A DNA stretch of 64,000 bases from Arthrobacter cavernae (lineage in GTDB: Bacteria > Actinomycetota > Actinomycetes > Actinomycetales > Micrococcaceae). The notes beneath the pieces were generated by a model. It searched no databases. It was given only the letters and a program-made list of their open reading frames with translations, and had not been told where the DNA came from. Below, piece after piece: positions 52,277 to 61,139 of the stretch. The position numbers and the translations under genes were made by a program. The stretch lies in assembly GCF_017368795.1 (NCBI RefSeq), contig NZ_JAFNLL010000007.1:141039-205038 (forward strand). The letters run 5' to 3'. How positions within the stretch are numbered: the stretch's first letter is position 1; each line of letters starts with the position of its first letter.

Positions 52277-53367
52277 GCCAGCCAACCCAAGAGGACGAAG
52301 TCCTGGCACAGCAGGCTGCCCATGGCGGCACCTTTCCGGCGTCCGCCCCGGAAGCAAAGGGCATGAGCCAGGGCCAGATTGTCCGCAAACGCTTCTTCGG
52401 CCACACAGGCGCCCTGGTAGGCCTGGCCGTGTTCATCATCATCTTCCTTCTCGCGTTCACCTCCGTGGGGTGGGCGTTCATCCCGGGCTGGTGGAAATAC
52501 AGCCACCTGGACGTCTCGCCGCTTGTGAATGATGGCGCTCCCACGTCGTCCCTGTGGCCCCTGGCATGGGGAGAACACCCCTTCGGCCAGGACCGCATTG
52601 GCCGTGACCTCTTTGCAATGACCATGCGCGGCGCGCAGCAGTCCGTCATCATCATGCTGATCATCGGCGCTATTGCGGGAATGATCGGCGCGGTAGTCGG
52701 CGGCCTCGCGGGCTATTTCCGCGGCTGGGTCGAAGCGATCCTCATGCGCCTCACCGACATCATCATCATCATCCCTGTCCTGCTCCTGGCCGCAGTGGTG
52801 GCGCAGATGGCTAGCAGGAGGGACGAAGGCAGCTGGTTCTCCGGCTTTGCCGCGAGCAACGGCGTGTTGGTTCTTGGCATCTTCCTCGGACTTGTGAGCT
52901 GGGTCGGTCTGGCGCGCCTTGTCCGCGGCGAGTTCCTCACCCTTCGCGAACGCGAATTCGTCGACGCCGCACGGATCTCCGGCGCCAGCAACGCAAGGAT
53001 CATTTTCAAGCACATCCTGCCCAACGCCGTCGGCGTCCTGATCGTCAACGTCACCCTGACTATGTCGGCAGCCATCCTGCTCGAGACGGCCCTCAGCTAC
53101 CTCGGCGTCGGCGTGAAGTCCCCGGACACGTCGCTGGGCCTGCTGATCTCGCAGAACCAGGAGGCCTTCGCCACGCGCCCTTGGCTGTTCTGGTTCCCGG
53201 GCCTGTTCATCGTGTTGATCTGTTTGAGCATCAACTTCATTGGCGACGGCCTGCGTGACGCTTTTGATCCACGCCAGAAGAAGTTCAAGGCCAGGACTGC
53301 CGTCGAAACCGCCAGGCACTCCAGCACGACGACGGCGCTGGCCGCCGAAGCGCCGAAGGGCAGCTAA
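52273..53367 (+). CDS. Peptide ABC transporter permease (DppC-like)
   Basis: A 364-aa permease. The N-terminal OppC helix (VRKRFFGHTGALVGLAVFIIIFLLAF) precedes a periplasmic segment with the conserved HPFGQDRIGRDLF (near 108). The EAA loop is REFVDAARISGASNARIIFKHILPNAV (near 232). The start at 52273 overlaps the previous stop by four bases (ATGA). It pairs with the DppB-like protein. A 30-residue hydrophilic tail ends the protein. Confidence 0.9.
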   Translation: MSQPTQEDEVLAQQAAHGGTFPASAPEAKGMSQGQIVRKRFFGHTGALVGLAVFIIIFLLAFTSVGWAFIPGWWKYSHLDVSPLVNDGAPTSSLWPLAWGEHPFGQDRIGRDLFAMTMRGAQQSVIIMLIIGAIAGMIGAVVGGLAGYFRGWVEAILMRLTDIIIIIPVLLLAAVVAQMASRRDEGSWFSGFAASNGVLVLGIFLGLVSWVGLARLVRGEFLTLREREFVDAARISGASNARIIFKHILPNAVGVLIVNVTLTMSAAILLETALSYLGVGVKSPDTSLGLLISQNQEAFATRPWLFWFPGLFIVLICLSINFIGDGLRDAFDPRQKKFKARTAVETARHSSTTTALAAEAPKGS

Positions 53368-53388
53368 ATGGAACCAGGGCAGGTGTCT

Positions 53389-54018
53389 CTACTGCAGGAA
53401 AACCGACCAGTAACTGGCCGCGGCCAACACCACCGTGGCCGCCACGCGGAACCAACCCACGGCAACGGGCACCAGGGTTTCTTCGGCCCGGCCTGCTTCG
53501 ACCTGCCCGCACTCAAGGCGTTCCTGCCAGCGGGCCCGAACCATCAGGGCCGCGGCGCCGGAATCGGTGTTCTTGAGGTCGCCGGGGCGGACCGAGCTGC
53601 CGGGACCGTACGAGGTCTCCGGAAGGCCTTTGAGGTGCTCGGGGCGGGCATTTCGCCCGCCCCAGATTCCCGGAGCCGGCGCAGCCCACGCGGGGTACTT
53701 TCTGCCGGGCGTCATCAGGGTCAGTGCATAGCGGGTGTCAACTTGGACCAAGGCCTCCCAGGGAACGTCGATCGTCCGGTAGGGATTCTCCAGCGTCACG
53801 CCTGCGTCGTGGACCACCACGGCGGGGCGCCAGAAGAGCAACCAGCCGAAGAACGCAACCAGCAGCAGGGGAGCGGTTCCCGCAAGGGCTGCGGGCCCAG
53901 CCGCGGTGACAGTGACCACCACGCCGAACGCCGCGACGGACCAGCAGATCCAGGCGAGCAGCCTGTTGCTGCGGGCTTTGAAGATTTCGACATTTCCGGC
54001 ATGCGGCTCTCGGCTCAT
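53389..54018 (-). CDS. PH-domain-type membrane protein
   Basis: A 209-aa protein with two N-terminal spans (LLAWICWSVAAFGVVVTVTAAG and ALAGTAPLLLVAFFGWLLFW in parts). A bacterial PH-like domain follows (VVVHDAGVTLENPYRTIDVPWEALVQVDTRYALTLMTPGRKY in parts), and a C-terminal span ends the protein (FRVAATVVLAAASYWSVFLQ). Function unknown. It lies on the opposite strand between the permease and ATPase genes of the peptide importer, interrupting that operon. ATG at 54018. Confidence 0.75.
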   Translation of the reverse strand: MSREPHAGNVEIFKARSNRLLAWICWSVAAFGVVVTVTAAGPAALAGTAPLLLVAFFGWLLFWRPAVVVHDAGVTLENPYRTIDVPWEALVQVDTRYALTLMTPGRKYPAWAAPAPGIWGGRNARPEHLKGLPETSYGPGSSVRPGDLKNTDSGAAALMVRARWQERLECGQVEAGRAEETLVPVAVGWFRVAATVVLAAASYWSVFLQ

Positions 54019-54097
54019 GCCCCTAATAATTCAGGATTCCGGGCTACTTCACGAATCACCCTTTGGAGGGTGGCCCGGTTGGAAGGGAAGACCCAAC

Positions 54098-55942
54098 ATG
54101 ACTGACAACACAAGCCCGGACCCAGCGGCGACCCCATTGGAGACGGCTTCGGACAAGACCATGCCAGGGGCCTTGGTCCTCGAGGTGCGCGATCTCAGCG
54201 TCGATTTCGGCGTGGACAAGAAATGGATCCCCGCCGCCATCGGGCTGAACTACGAGGTCAGGGCAGGTGAAGTCCTCGCGATCGTCGGCGAATCTGGTTC
54301 CGGCAAGAGCGCCAGCTCCATGGCCCTGCTCGGGCTGCTGCCCGGCAATAGCCGTGTCAGGGGAAGCGTGAAACTTTCCGGCCGTGAACTGCTGGGCGCC
54401 AAGGCCGGCAACATCCGCGAAGTCCGTGGCAAGGAAGTGGCCGTGATCTTCCAGGAGCCCATGACGGCACTCAACCCGGTCTACACCGTGGGCGCCCAGA
54501 TCGTGGAAACCCTTCGCCTGCACAATGAGATTTCGCCGGACCAGGCCAAGGAGCGTGCCCTGCGCATGCTGGACCTCGTGGAGCTCCCCGACCCCGAGAA
54601 AGCCTTCAAGTCTTATCCGCACCAGCTGTCGGGCGGACAGCGGCAGCGTGCCATGATCGCACAATCGCTGTCCTGCGATCCGAAACTGCTGATCGCGGAC
54701 GAACCCACCACGGCCCTTGACGTGACCGTCCAGGCAGAGATCCTGGATCTCATGCGCCACCTGCGCAACAAGCTGGACAGCGCTATCGTCCTGATCACCC
54801 ACGACATGGGCGTGGTGGCCGACCTCGCCGACCGCATCGCCGTGATGCGCAAGGGCGTCATCGTGGAAAGCGGAACTGCGCAGCAGATCTTCAGCAACCC
54901 GCAGCACGAGTACACGCAGTCGCTCTTGGCCGCTGTTCCGCACTTGGGACAAGGTGCGGACCATGCCGAGGTGGATGTCACCGCAGCTTTGGCCGCGGCG
55001 ACCAACACTGAGCTCGAATCCGTGGATCACGACGAACTGCTCCGCCGGGAACGCGAAAACCAGGAAGCCTTGAAGGCGGCGGAAGAAGCGGCCAAGCCCA
55101 AGGGCAACCCCGTCCTGGAGCTGATCGAGGTGGCAATCGAATACCCCAAGCAAGGGCGAGTCCCGGCCTTCCGCGCCGTGGAAGGAGCCAACCTGGTGAT
55201 CTACCCCGGTCAAGTAGTTGGACTGGTGGGCGAATCGGGATCGGGCAAGACCACCATCGGCCGTGCCGCCGTCGGGCTCTTGCCTGTTGCTGCCGGCACC
55301 ATGCGCGTCGTGGGACAAGACATCTCTGCCGCAAAACGGAACGGAAAGCAGCTGCACCAGGTCCGGCGGGACATCGGCATGGTCTTCCAGGATCCGTCGT
55401 CGTCGCTGAACCCGCGCCTGCCCATCGGTGAGAGCATCGGGGAGCCGATGTACTTGGCAGGCGTCGCGAAGGGAACCGAGCTGCAGAAGCGGATCGAGAG
55501 GCTCCTGGACCAGGTTGAATTGCCGCGCGACTACCGCAACCGCTACCCCCACGAGCTTTCGGGCGGGCAAAAGCAGCGAGTCGGCATCGCCCGGGCACTC
55601 TCACTGCAGCCCAAGCTCATGGTGGCGGACGAACCGACGTCGGCATTGGACGTCTCCGTGCAGGCGAAGGTTCTGGAGCTGTTCCAGAACCTGCAGAGGG
55701 AGCTTGGATTCGCGTGCCTCTTCGTCACGCACGACCTCGCCGTTGTTGACGTCCTCGCAGACCGGATCTGCGTGATGCAGCGCGGCCGGATCGTGGAGCA
55801 AGGCACCCGTGATCAGATTCTGCGGAATCCCCAGGAGCCCTACACGCAACGGCTGCTGGCCGCCGTGCCCCTTCCGGATCCGGAGAAGCAAAGGGAACGC
55901 CGGGAGCTGCGCGCCCAGCTCATGGCTGCCGGCATCGAATAG
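54098..55942 (+). CDS. Peptide ABC transporter, fused double ATPase (DppD-DppF-like)
   Basis: A 614-aa protein with two complete ABC domains. Domain 1 (about 25-285) has Walker A GESGSGKSASSMALL, signature LSGGQRQRAMIAQSL and Walker B LLIADEPTTALD. Domain 2 (about 340-605) has GESGSGKTTIGRA, LSGGQKQRVGIARAL and LMVADEPTSALD. Each ends with the oligopeptide-ATPase tail (HEYTQSLLAAVPHL; EPYTQRLLAAVPLP). A charged linker (about 300-335) joins them. It drives the permease pair encoded upstream. ATG 54098; a GGAAGGGAAG site precedes it. The intervening PH-domain gene implies a separate promoter. Confidence 0.9.
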   Translation: MTDNTSPDPAATPLETASDKTMPGALVLEVRDLSVDFGVDKKWIPAAIGLNYEVRAGEVLAIVGESGSGKSASSMALLGLLPGNSRVRGSVKLSGRELLGAKAGNIREVRGKEVAVIFQEPMTALNPVYTVGAQIVETLRLHNEISPDQAKERALRMLDLVELPDPEKAFKSYPHQLSGGQRQRAMIAQSLSCDPKLLIADEPTTALDVTVQAEILDLMRHLRNKLDSAIVLITHDMGVVADLADRIAVMRKGVIVESGTAQQIFSNPQHEYTQSLLAAVPHLGQGADHAEVDVTAALAAATNTELESVDHDELLRRERENQEALKAAEEAAKPKGNPVLELIEVAIEYPKQGRVPAFRAVEGANLVIYPGQVVGLVGESGSGKTTIGRAAVGLLPVAAGTMRVVGQDISAAKRNGKQLHQVRRDIGMVFQDPSSSLNPRLPIGESIGEPMYLAGVAKGTELQKRIERLLDQVELPRDYRNRYPHELSGGQKQRVGIARALSLQPKLMVADEPTSALDVSVQAKVLELFQNLQRELGFACLFVTHDLAVVDVLADRICVMQRGRIVEQGTRDQILRNPQEPYTQRLLAAVPLPDPEKQRERRELRAQLMAAGIE

Positions 55943-55978
55943 CCGGCCCGGCGCGAACCGGCGTGACAAACAGCAAGG

Positions 55979-56017
55979 AGGAAGTCCCCGCAGCCCAGAG
56001 GGCTGCGGGGACTTCCT
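55979..56017 (+). terminator. Hairpin terminator after the peptide importer
   Basis: AGGAAGTCCCCGCAGCC and GGCTGCGGGGACTTCCT form a 17-bp perfect stem with loop CAGAG, 37 bases past the stop. No T-run, but the stem is long. Confidence 0.75.
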
Positions 56018-56028
56018 GCATGGTCGGT

Positions 56029-56416
56029 CTTACCTGCCCTGCTTGGTTGCTGCCCAGGAGCCTCGCACCGAGCTTCCGGTGCCCCGCTGCGGCCAGGTGG
56101 ACGTCGTCGATCAAGTCCGCCCCGGCGTCGTACCTGCTCACCCAATCTCCCACGCTGAAAACGGCACGCCTTCCTTGGCCGCAACCCGTCCGAGCAGGGC
56201 ATCCACCTGTGTGCTCCGTCCCGCCGCCGTTGGCGGCGCCGCGGGCCAAGGTGCCTACGAGGACCAGCCAGGCCTCCGGATACCGCTTCTTGGGGGCCGC
56301 GATGAGTTGACCGCGTTGGTCTGGATCTGGGCGTCGGGAATCCCGTGTGCAGCATCGTGGGACTGCGAGTCGCCGATCAGCGCGGCTACGCGGGAAGAGG
56401 CCGTGGTGTTTCGCAT
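56029..56416 (-). pseudogene. SGNH/GDSL-type hydrolase, decayed
   Basis: Reading leftward, the start MRNTTASSRVAALIGDSQS carries the GDS nucleophile motif. The text then shifts frame to AAPKKRYPEAWLVLVGTLARG, then to TQVDALLGRVAAKEGVPFS, then to DWVSRYDAGADLIDDVHL and AAAGHRKLGARL, where DDVHL-type 'DxxH' is the catalytic pair. The block between the GDS and the third motif is missing. At least three frameshifts and one deletion make it non-functional. Confidence 0.7.
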
Positions 56417-56535
56417 CGGTGTTCTCCCGGATGGATCCTGCTGTCCTTGCAATATTCGGTCATCCGGCCCCGAATGACCAGCCGGAAGGGAGCCCTGCCC
56501 GCGGCACCTGGGGTGTGATGAAGGCCACAAATTTA

Positions 56536-56571
56536 TGGTATTTGACACGATTTTTAGGCCAATAAATACCA
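56536..56571 (+). promoter_or_regulatory. typA promoter region with a flanking inverted repeat
   Basis: TTGACA (56542-56547) is followed 15-17 bases later by AATAAATACC, a plausible -10 zone. TGGTATTT (56536-56543) and AAATACCA (56564-56571) are exact complements flanking the promoter. The zone is AT-rich against its surroundings. A regulator or an RNA structure may use the repeat. Confidence 0.5.
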
Positions 56572-56687
56572 CAGCGTTTAGACTCTTGGAAGGTGCCCTG
56601 TGCCAAAGGGTCTTATGCGTCGTGCGTTCCGGTTGGAAATGCGGCGATACAACAGCTGACATCACCACTGAAACGAGTCATAAAAGC

Positions 56688-58604
56688 ATGTCTGAAACTA
56701 CCATCAACACAGCGTCACGCAGTGACCTGCGCAACGTCGCGATCGTGGCCCATGTTGACCACGGAAAGACCACGCTGGTCGACGCCATGCTCAAGCAGAC
56801 CAACTCCTTTGCCGAGCACAACCACCTCGAAGACCGTGTGATGGACTCCGGTGACCTGGAGCGCGAAAAGGGCATCACCATCCTGGCCAAGAACACCACT
56901 GTGGCCTACAACGGACCTTCCTCCAACGGTGAAACCATCACCATCAACGTGATCGACACCCCCGGACACGCCGACTTCGGTGGCGAGGTTGAGCGCGGCC
57001 TGTCCATGGTTGACGGTGTTGTTCTGCTGGTCGACTCTTCCGAGGGCCCGCTGCCGCAGACCCGCTTCGTGCTCCGCAAGGCACTTGCCGCACACCTCCC
57101 GGTCATTCTCCTGGTCAACAAGACCGACCGTCCTGACGCCCGCATCGACGAAGTTGTCCACGAGTCCATGGACCTGCTCCTGGGCCTGGCTTCGGACCTC
57201 GCCGACGAAGTTCCGGACCTGGACCTGGACAAGGTCCTCGAGGTACCCGTGGTTTACGCCGCCGCCAAGGTTGGCCGCGCATCCCTGGACCAGCCGGCCA
57301 ACGGCTCGGCCCCGGACAACGAGGACCTCGAGCCGCTCTTCAAGACCATCATCGAGCACATTCCGGCTCCGACCTACAACCCGGACGGCGTGCTGCAGGC
57401 ACACGTGACCAACCTGGACGCCTCGCCGTTCCTGGGCCGTCTCGCCCTGCTCCGCATCTACAACGGCACCCTGCGCAAGGGTCAGCAGGTTGCCTGGGCC
57501 CGTGCCAACGGCGAGCTCAAGACCGTCAAGATCACCGAACTGCTGGCCACCAAGGCGCTGGACCGCGTTCCGGCCGAGTCTGCCGGTCCAGGCGAGATCG
57601 TCGCAGTCGCCGGTATCGAAGAGATCACTATCGGTGAAACCCTCACCGACGTCGACAACCCGCAGCCGCTGCCCCTGATCACCGTGGACGATCCCGCGAT
57701 CTCCATGACCATCGGTATCAACACCTCGCCGCTCGCCGGCAAGGTCAAGGGTGCTAAGGTCACGGCCCGCCAGGTGAAGGATCGCCTGGACAAGGAACTG
57801 ATCGGTAACGTCTCCATCAAGGTCCTGCCCACCGAGCGTCCCGACGCCTGGGAAGTCCAGGGCCGCGGCGAGCTCGCCCTGGCCATCCTCGTGGAGCAGA
57901 TGCGCCGCGAAGGCTTCGAGCTCACCGTCGGCAAGCCGCAGGTTGTCACCAAGACCATCGACGGCAAGATCCACGAGCCGATGGAACACATGACCATCGA
58001 CGTACCGGAAGAGTACCTCGGCGCCGTCACCCAGCTCATGGCCGCCCGCAAGGGCCGCATGACCAACATGGCCAACCACGGCACTGGCTGGTGCCGCATG
58101 GAGTTCATCGTTCCGGCCCGTGGCCTGATCGGTTTCCGCACCAAGTTCCTCACGGACACCCGTGGCGCCGGCATCGCAGCCTCCATCTCCGAGGGCTACG
58201 AGCCGTGGGCCGGCCCGATCGAATACCGCACCAACGGTTCGATGGTCGCCGACCGCGCCGGTGTGGTCACGCCGTTCGCCATGATCAACCTCCAGGAGCG
58301 CGGTTCCTTCTTCGTGAAGCCCACCTCCGAGGTCTACGAGGGCATGATCGTGGGCGAGAACTCCCGCGCAGACGACATGGACGTGAACATCACCAAGGAA
58401 AAGAAGCTCACCAACATGCGTGCCGCTTCCTCCGACACCTTCGAGAACCTGACGCCGCCGCGCGACCTGACCCTCGAAGAGTCCCTCGAATTCGCCCGCG
58501 AAGACGAGTGCGTCGAGGTCACGCCCGAATCCATCCGCATCCGCAAGGTCATCCTGGACTCCAACGAGCGCGCGAAGGCCACCCGCGCCCGCGCCAAGGC
58601 ATAG
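56688..58604 (+). CDS. typA: Translational GTPase TypA/BipA
   Basis: A 638-aa GTPase. G1 is [16 protein letters not shown]2 region [14 protein letters not shown]3 [16 protein letters not shown] and G4 NKTDRPDAR. The EF-G-like domains II, III and V follow, and a TypA-specific C-terminal domain starts near 495 ([12 protein letters not shown], then [20 protein letters not shown]). It acts on ribosomes during stress and 50S assembly. ATG 56688 is chosen; the frame is open upstream through the 5' leader. Confidence 0.94.
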   Translation: MSETTINTASRSDLRNVAIVAHVDHGKTTLVDAMLKQTNSFAEHNHLEDRVMDSGDLEREKGITILAKNTTVAYNGPSSNGETITINVIDTPGHADFGGEVERGLSMVDGVVLLVDSSEGPLPQTRFVLRKALAAHLPVILLVNKTDRPDARIDEVVHESMDLLLGLASDLADEVPDLDLDKVLEVPVVYAAAKVGRASLDQPANGSAPDNEDLEPLFKTIIEHIPAPTYNPDGVLQAHVTNLDASPFLGRLALLRIYNGTLRKGQQVAWARANGELKTVKITELLATKALDRVPAESAGPGEIVAVAGIEEITIGETLTDVDNPQPLPLITVDDPAISMTIGINTSPLAGKVKGAKVTARQVKDRLDKELIGNVSIKVLPTERPDAWEVQGRGELALAILVEQMRREGFELTVGKPQVVTKTIDGKIHEPMEHMTIDVPEEYLGAVTQLMAARKGRMTNMANHGTGWCRMEFIVPARGLIGFRTKFLTDTRGAGIAASISEGYEPWAGPIEYRTNGSMVADRAGVVTPFAMINLQERGSFFVKPTSEVYEGMIVGENSRADDMDVNITKEKKLTNMRAASSDTFENLTPPRDLTLEESLEFAREDECVEVTPESIRIRKVILDSNERAKATRARAKA

Positions 58605-58621
58605 TCCGGCCGGTTGAGGCA

Positions 58622-58999
58622 ATGAACAAGAGAGTCGCCGGTACGGCGCGCGGTTTGGCCGCGGCCGTGCCGGCGGCTCTTTTTGCAGCCTTGGCAGGCA
58701 CGGCACTGCACCGGCAGTCCGTGGTGATTGCCGGCGTCGACGTTCCCTGGGGAGCGGCCGCCGCGCTTGTCCTGCTGGCAGCGGTCCAGCTGTGGCTGGC
58801 CGCCTGGTCGCGGTCACTGCTCCCGACGGCGGTTGCCGGGATCGGCTGCTATGCCGCCGTGGGTGCGCTGGCGGCAGCCGGGCCGGGAAAGCAGCTCATT
58901 CTCGGCGATCCTGCCGGGAACATCTGGGTCTACGGGATAGCAGGCGTCACGATTGCGATGCTCATTGTCGCCGCCTGGCTGCGGCGGCGCTCCGCCTGA
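58622..58999 (+). CDS. Small four-span membrane protein (DUF6113-like)
   Basis: A 125-aa hydrophobic protein with four predicted spans (GLAAAVPAALFAALAGTALH; GAAAALVLLAAVQLWLAAW; LLPTAVAGIGCYAAVGALAAAG; IWVYGIAGVTIAMLIVAAWL, in pieces) and a basic tail RRRSA. It resembles DUF6113 proteins of actinobacteria by layout and by its place after typA. Function unknown. It begins 17 bases after the typA stop, so it is co-transcribed. Confidence 0.7.
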   Translation: MNKRVAGTARGLAAAVPAALFAALAGTALHRQSVVIAGVDVPWGAAAALVLLAAVQLWLAAWSRSLLPTAVAGIGCYAAVGALAAAGPGKQLILGDPAGNIWVYGIAGVTIAMLIVAAWLRRRSA

Positions 59000-59020
59000 G
59001 CGGCGCGACACCTTGGCTAG

Positions 59021-60367
59021 GTGATTGACCCGGGCCGCCGGCTGAACCAGACTGTGCCAGTGGGCAAAGACGTCTCGTCGGCTTCCGGCACGCCGATCCG
59101 GCGATCCGGACAGAAACGTGCCACCACGCTGTGGCGCGACACCAACTTTCTCCGGTTCTGGACCGGGCAGGCGATAAGCCAGTTCGGCACCCAGCTGGGG
59201 CAGTTGGCCTTTCCCGTGCTTGCCGTGACCTTGCTGGGTGCCACGGAGTTTGAAGTGGGGGCACTTAGTGCCTCGGGCCTCGCCGCCTTCCTGCTCATCG
59301 GCCTCCCCGCCGGTGCCTGGGTGGACCGCTGGCTCAAACGTAGGACCATGATCGTTGCGGACCTCATCCGGATGGCTGCGATGGCCGCGGTGCCGTTGCT
59401 GTGGTGGACGGGCTCTTTGCAGATCTGGCACTTGTTCCTGATCTCCGGTGTCATGGGCACGGCAACGGTGTTCTTCGACATCTCCTACCAAAGCTACGTT
59501 CCCGCGCTGGTCCCGTCGGCAAACGTTCCAGAGGCCAACTCCAAACTTGAGTCCACCGCCCAGATCGCCAGGATCGGCGGACCAGGGGCGGGCGGCGGGT
59601 TGCTCCTGCTGGTCTCGGCGCCAGTCCTCTTCCTCGGCGAAGTCCTCGGTTATCTTCTCTCGGCAGTGTTCCTGCTCCGCACCCGGGACAACGAGCACCG
59701 GGCGCCGGCACACCAGCGCAGGCCGCTCGTGAAGGAGATCCGGGAAGGCCTCGTATTCGTTTTCCGCCACCCCCTGATCAGCCGCATCGTGGTCTGCACC
59801 GCCGGTGTCAGTTTCTTCGCCACCTTGGCCCTGACGCTCTTCCCGGTCCTGGTCCTGCGGATCCTGGACTTGGGACCCCAGAACATGGGCGTCATCATGG
59901 CCGTGGGGGCGGCAGGAGGGCTCGTCGGGGCCGTGTCGGCCCCGAAAATCGCGTCCTGGATCGGCGAGGGAACCGTCATCCCGCTCGGTTCGGCGCTGAG
60001 CGCCTTGTTCCTGGCGTTGGTACCGTTCTCCGTCCTCGCCCCGAACCAGTTGGTGTCAGCGGTGATGCTGGTCGTCGCCGAATTCGGCTTCGGCTTCGGC
60101 GTGCTGATCTACAACATCATGCAGGTGTCCATGCGGCAGCGTGTGTGCCCGCCCCGGCTGCTGGGGCGAATGAACGCCTCGATCCGCTTCGTTGTCTGGG
60201 GAGTCATGCCGGTGGCGGCGCTGGCGTCCGGGGTGCTCGGCAGCTGGCTGGGCGTCACTACCACCATGTGGATCGGAGTCGCGGGAAGCCTGGCATGTTG
60301 CGCACCGGTGTGGTTTTCGCCGCTGCGGCGGATGAAGAAGCTTCCCGACGCCCCCGAGAAGGACTGA
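59021..60367 (+). CDS. MFS transporter, EntS/MFS_3-like exporter
   Basis: A 448-aa membrane protein with 12 spans. FLRFWTGQAISQFGTQLGQLAFPVLAVTLLGA (TM1) and GLPAGAWVDRWLKRRTMIVADLIRM after TM2 are typical of the enterobactin-exporter-like group. SYVPALVPSANVPEANSKLESTAQIARIGGPGAGG near 165 is the family loop. It probably expels a siderophore, macrolide or other small molecule. A GTG at 59021 is used; another GTG at 59054 would shorten it by 11 codons. Short tandem copies of CGATTCAGTCCCGTG follow the stop. Confidence 0.82.
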   Translation: MIDPGRRLNQTVPVGKDVSSASGTPIRRSGQKRATTLWRDTNFLRFWTGQAISQFGTQLGQLAFPVLAVTLLGATEFEVGALSASGLAAFLLIGLPAGAWVDRWLKRRTMIVADLIRMAAMAAVPLLWWTGSLQIWHLFLISGVMGTATVFFDISYQSYVPALVPSANVPEANSKLESTAQIARIGGPGAGGGLLLLVSAPVLFLGEVLGYLLSAVFLLRTRDNEHRAPAHQRRPLVKEIREGLVFVFRHPLISRIVVCTAGVSFFATLALTLFPVLVLRILDLGPQNMGVIMAVGAAGGLVGAVSAPKIASWIGEGTVIPLGSALSALFLALVPFSVLAPNQLVSAVMLVVAEFGFGFGVLIYNIMQVSMRQRVCPPRLLGRMNASIRFVVWGVMPVAALASGVLGSWLGVTTTMWIGVAGSLACCAPVWFSPLRRMKKLPDAPEKD

Positions 60368-60421
60368 CGGACTGCAGGACCCGGTCCTGGGAACCAGTCC
60401 TGCGATTCAGTCCCGTGCGAT

Positions 60422-60664
60422 TCAGTCCCGTGCGGCCTGTCGCCGGACCGGCGCGGGTGGGACTTCCTTCGCGGCGACCACCCGGTCCAGCGGGATCTCG
60501 ACGTCGGAGGTCCGCGTGCGGACCGTACACGAGTCCCCGCCGACGGCCACGAGCTGTCCCAGCGCATCGGTCATGCCGCCGTCGATCCGGTACCGGACCA
60601 CCACGCGGATGCCGGCGGGTGCACGCAGCAGAAAATCCTGCGGGTGCGGGAATGGCTGATTCAC
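60422..60664 (-). CDS. Small stand-alone beta-barrel domain protein (GNAT-associated type), 80 aa
   Basis: An 80-aa protein: IRVVVRYRIDGGMTDALGQLVAV, then CTVRTRTSDVEIPLDRVVAAKEVPP and a basic tail. This resembles the small N-terminal barrel fused to some actinobacterial GNAT acetyltransferases, here without the acetyltransferase. It is divergent from fdxA. It may bind nucleic acid or be a relic of a fusion. ATG start. Confidence 0.55.
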   Translation of the reverse strand: MNQPFPHPQDFLLRAPAGIRVVVRYRIDGGMTDALGQLVAVGGDSCTVRTRTSDVEIPLDRVVAAKEVPPAPVRRQAARD

Positions 60665-60797
60665 CGTTTCATACTAAGACGCCCGGGTAGGTTCGCGTCA
60701 TCGCACTGGTGGATAATAGGTTCAGAATTCAAATGTCCGGCCCAAGTGCCGGAAGTCTCACCCGGCAAAGTCCGGGACAACGTGGAGAGGTCGGGAC

Positions 60798-61124
60798 GTG
60801 ACGTACGTAATCGCGCAGCCGTGTGTGGATGTCAAGGACAAGGCGTGTATTGAGGAATGCCCTGTTGACTGCATTTACGAAGGTGAGCGTTCCCTCTACA
60901 TCCACCCCGACGAATGTGTCGACTGCGGAGCCTGCGAGCCCGTGTGCCCCGTGGAAGCCATCTACTACGAGGATGACACCCCCGAGGAATGGGCCGACTA
61001 CTACAAGGCCAACGTCGAGTTCTTCGACGACCTCGGTTCCCCGGGCGGCGCTGCCAAGATCGGCAACACCGGCAAGGACCACCCCTTCATCGCAGCCCTT
61101 CCGCCGCAGAACCAAGACCACTAA
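60798..61124 (+). CDS. fdxA: 7Fe ferredoxin
   Basis: A 108-aa ferredoxin. Cysteines at 9, 17 and 50 fit the [3Fe-4S] cluster and those at 21, 40, 43 and 46 the [4Fe-4S] cluster, with a free C25, exactly the pattern of Azotobacter-type FdI. Motifs are CIEECPVDCIYEG and CVDCGACEPVCPVEAI. It carries electrons in the cytoplasm. GTG start with a GAGAGG site. dapC follows 15 bases later. Confidence 0.93.
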   Translation: MTYVIAQPCVDVKDKACIEECPVDCIYEGERSLYIHPDECVDCGACEPVCPVEAIYYEDDTPEEWADYYKANVEFFDDLGSPGGAAKIGNTGKDHPFIAALPPQNQDH

Positions 61125-61139
61125 GGGCGGCTGCTTCCT

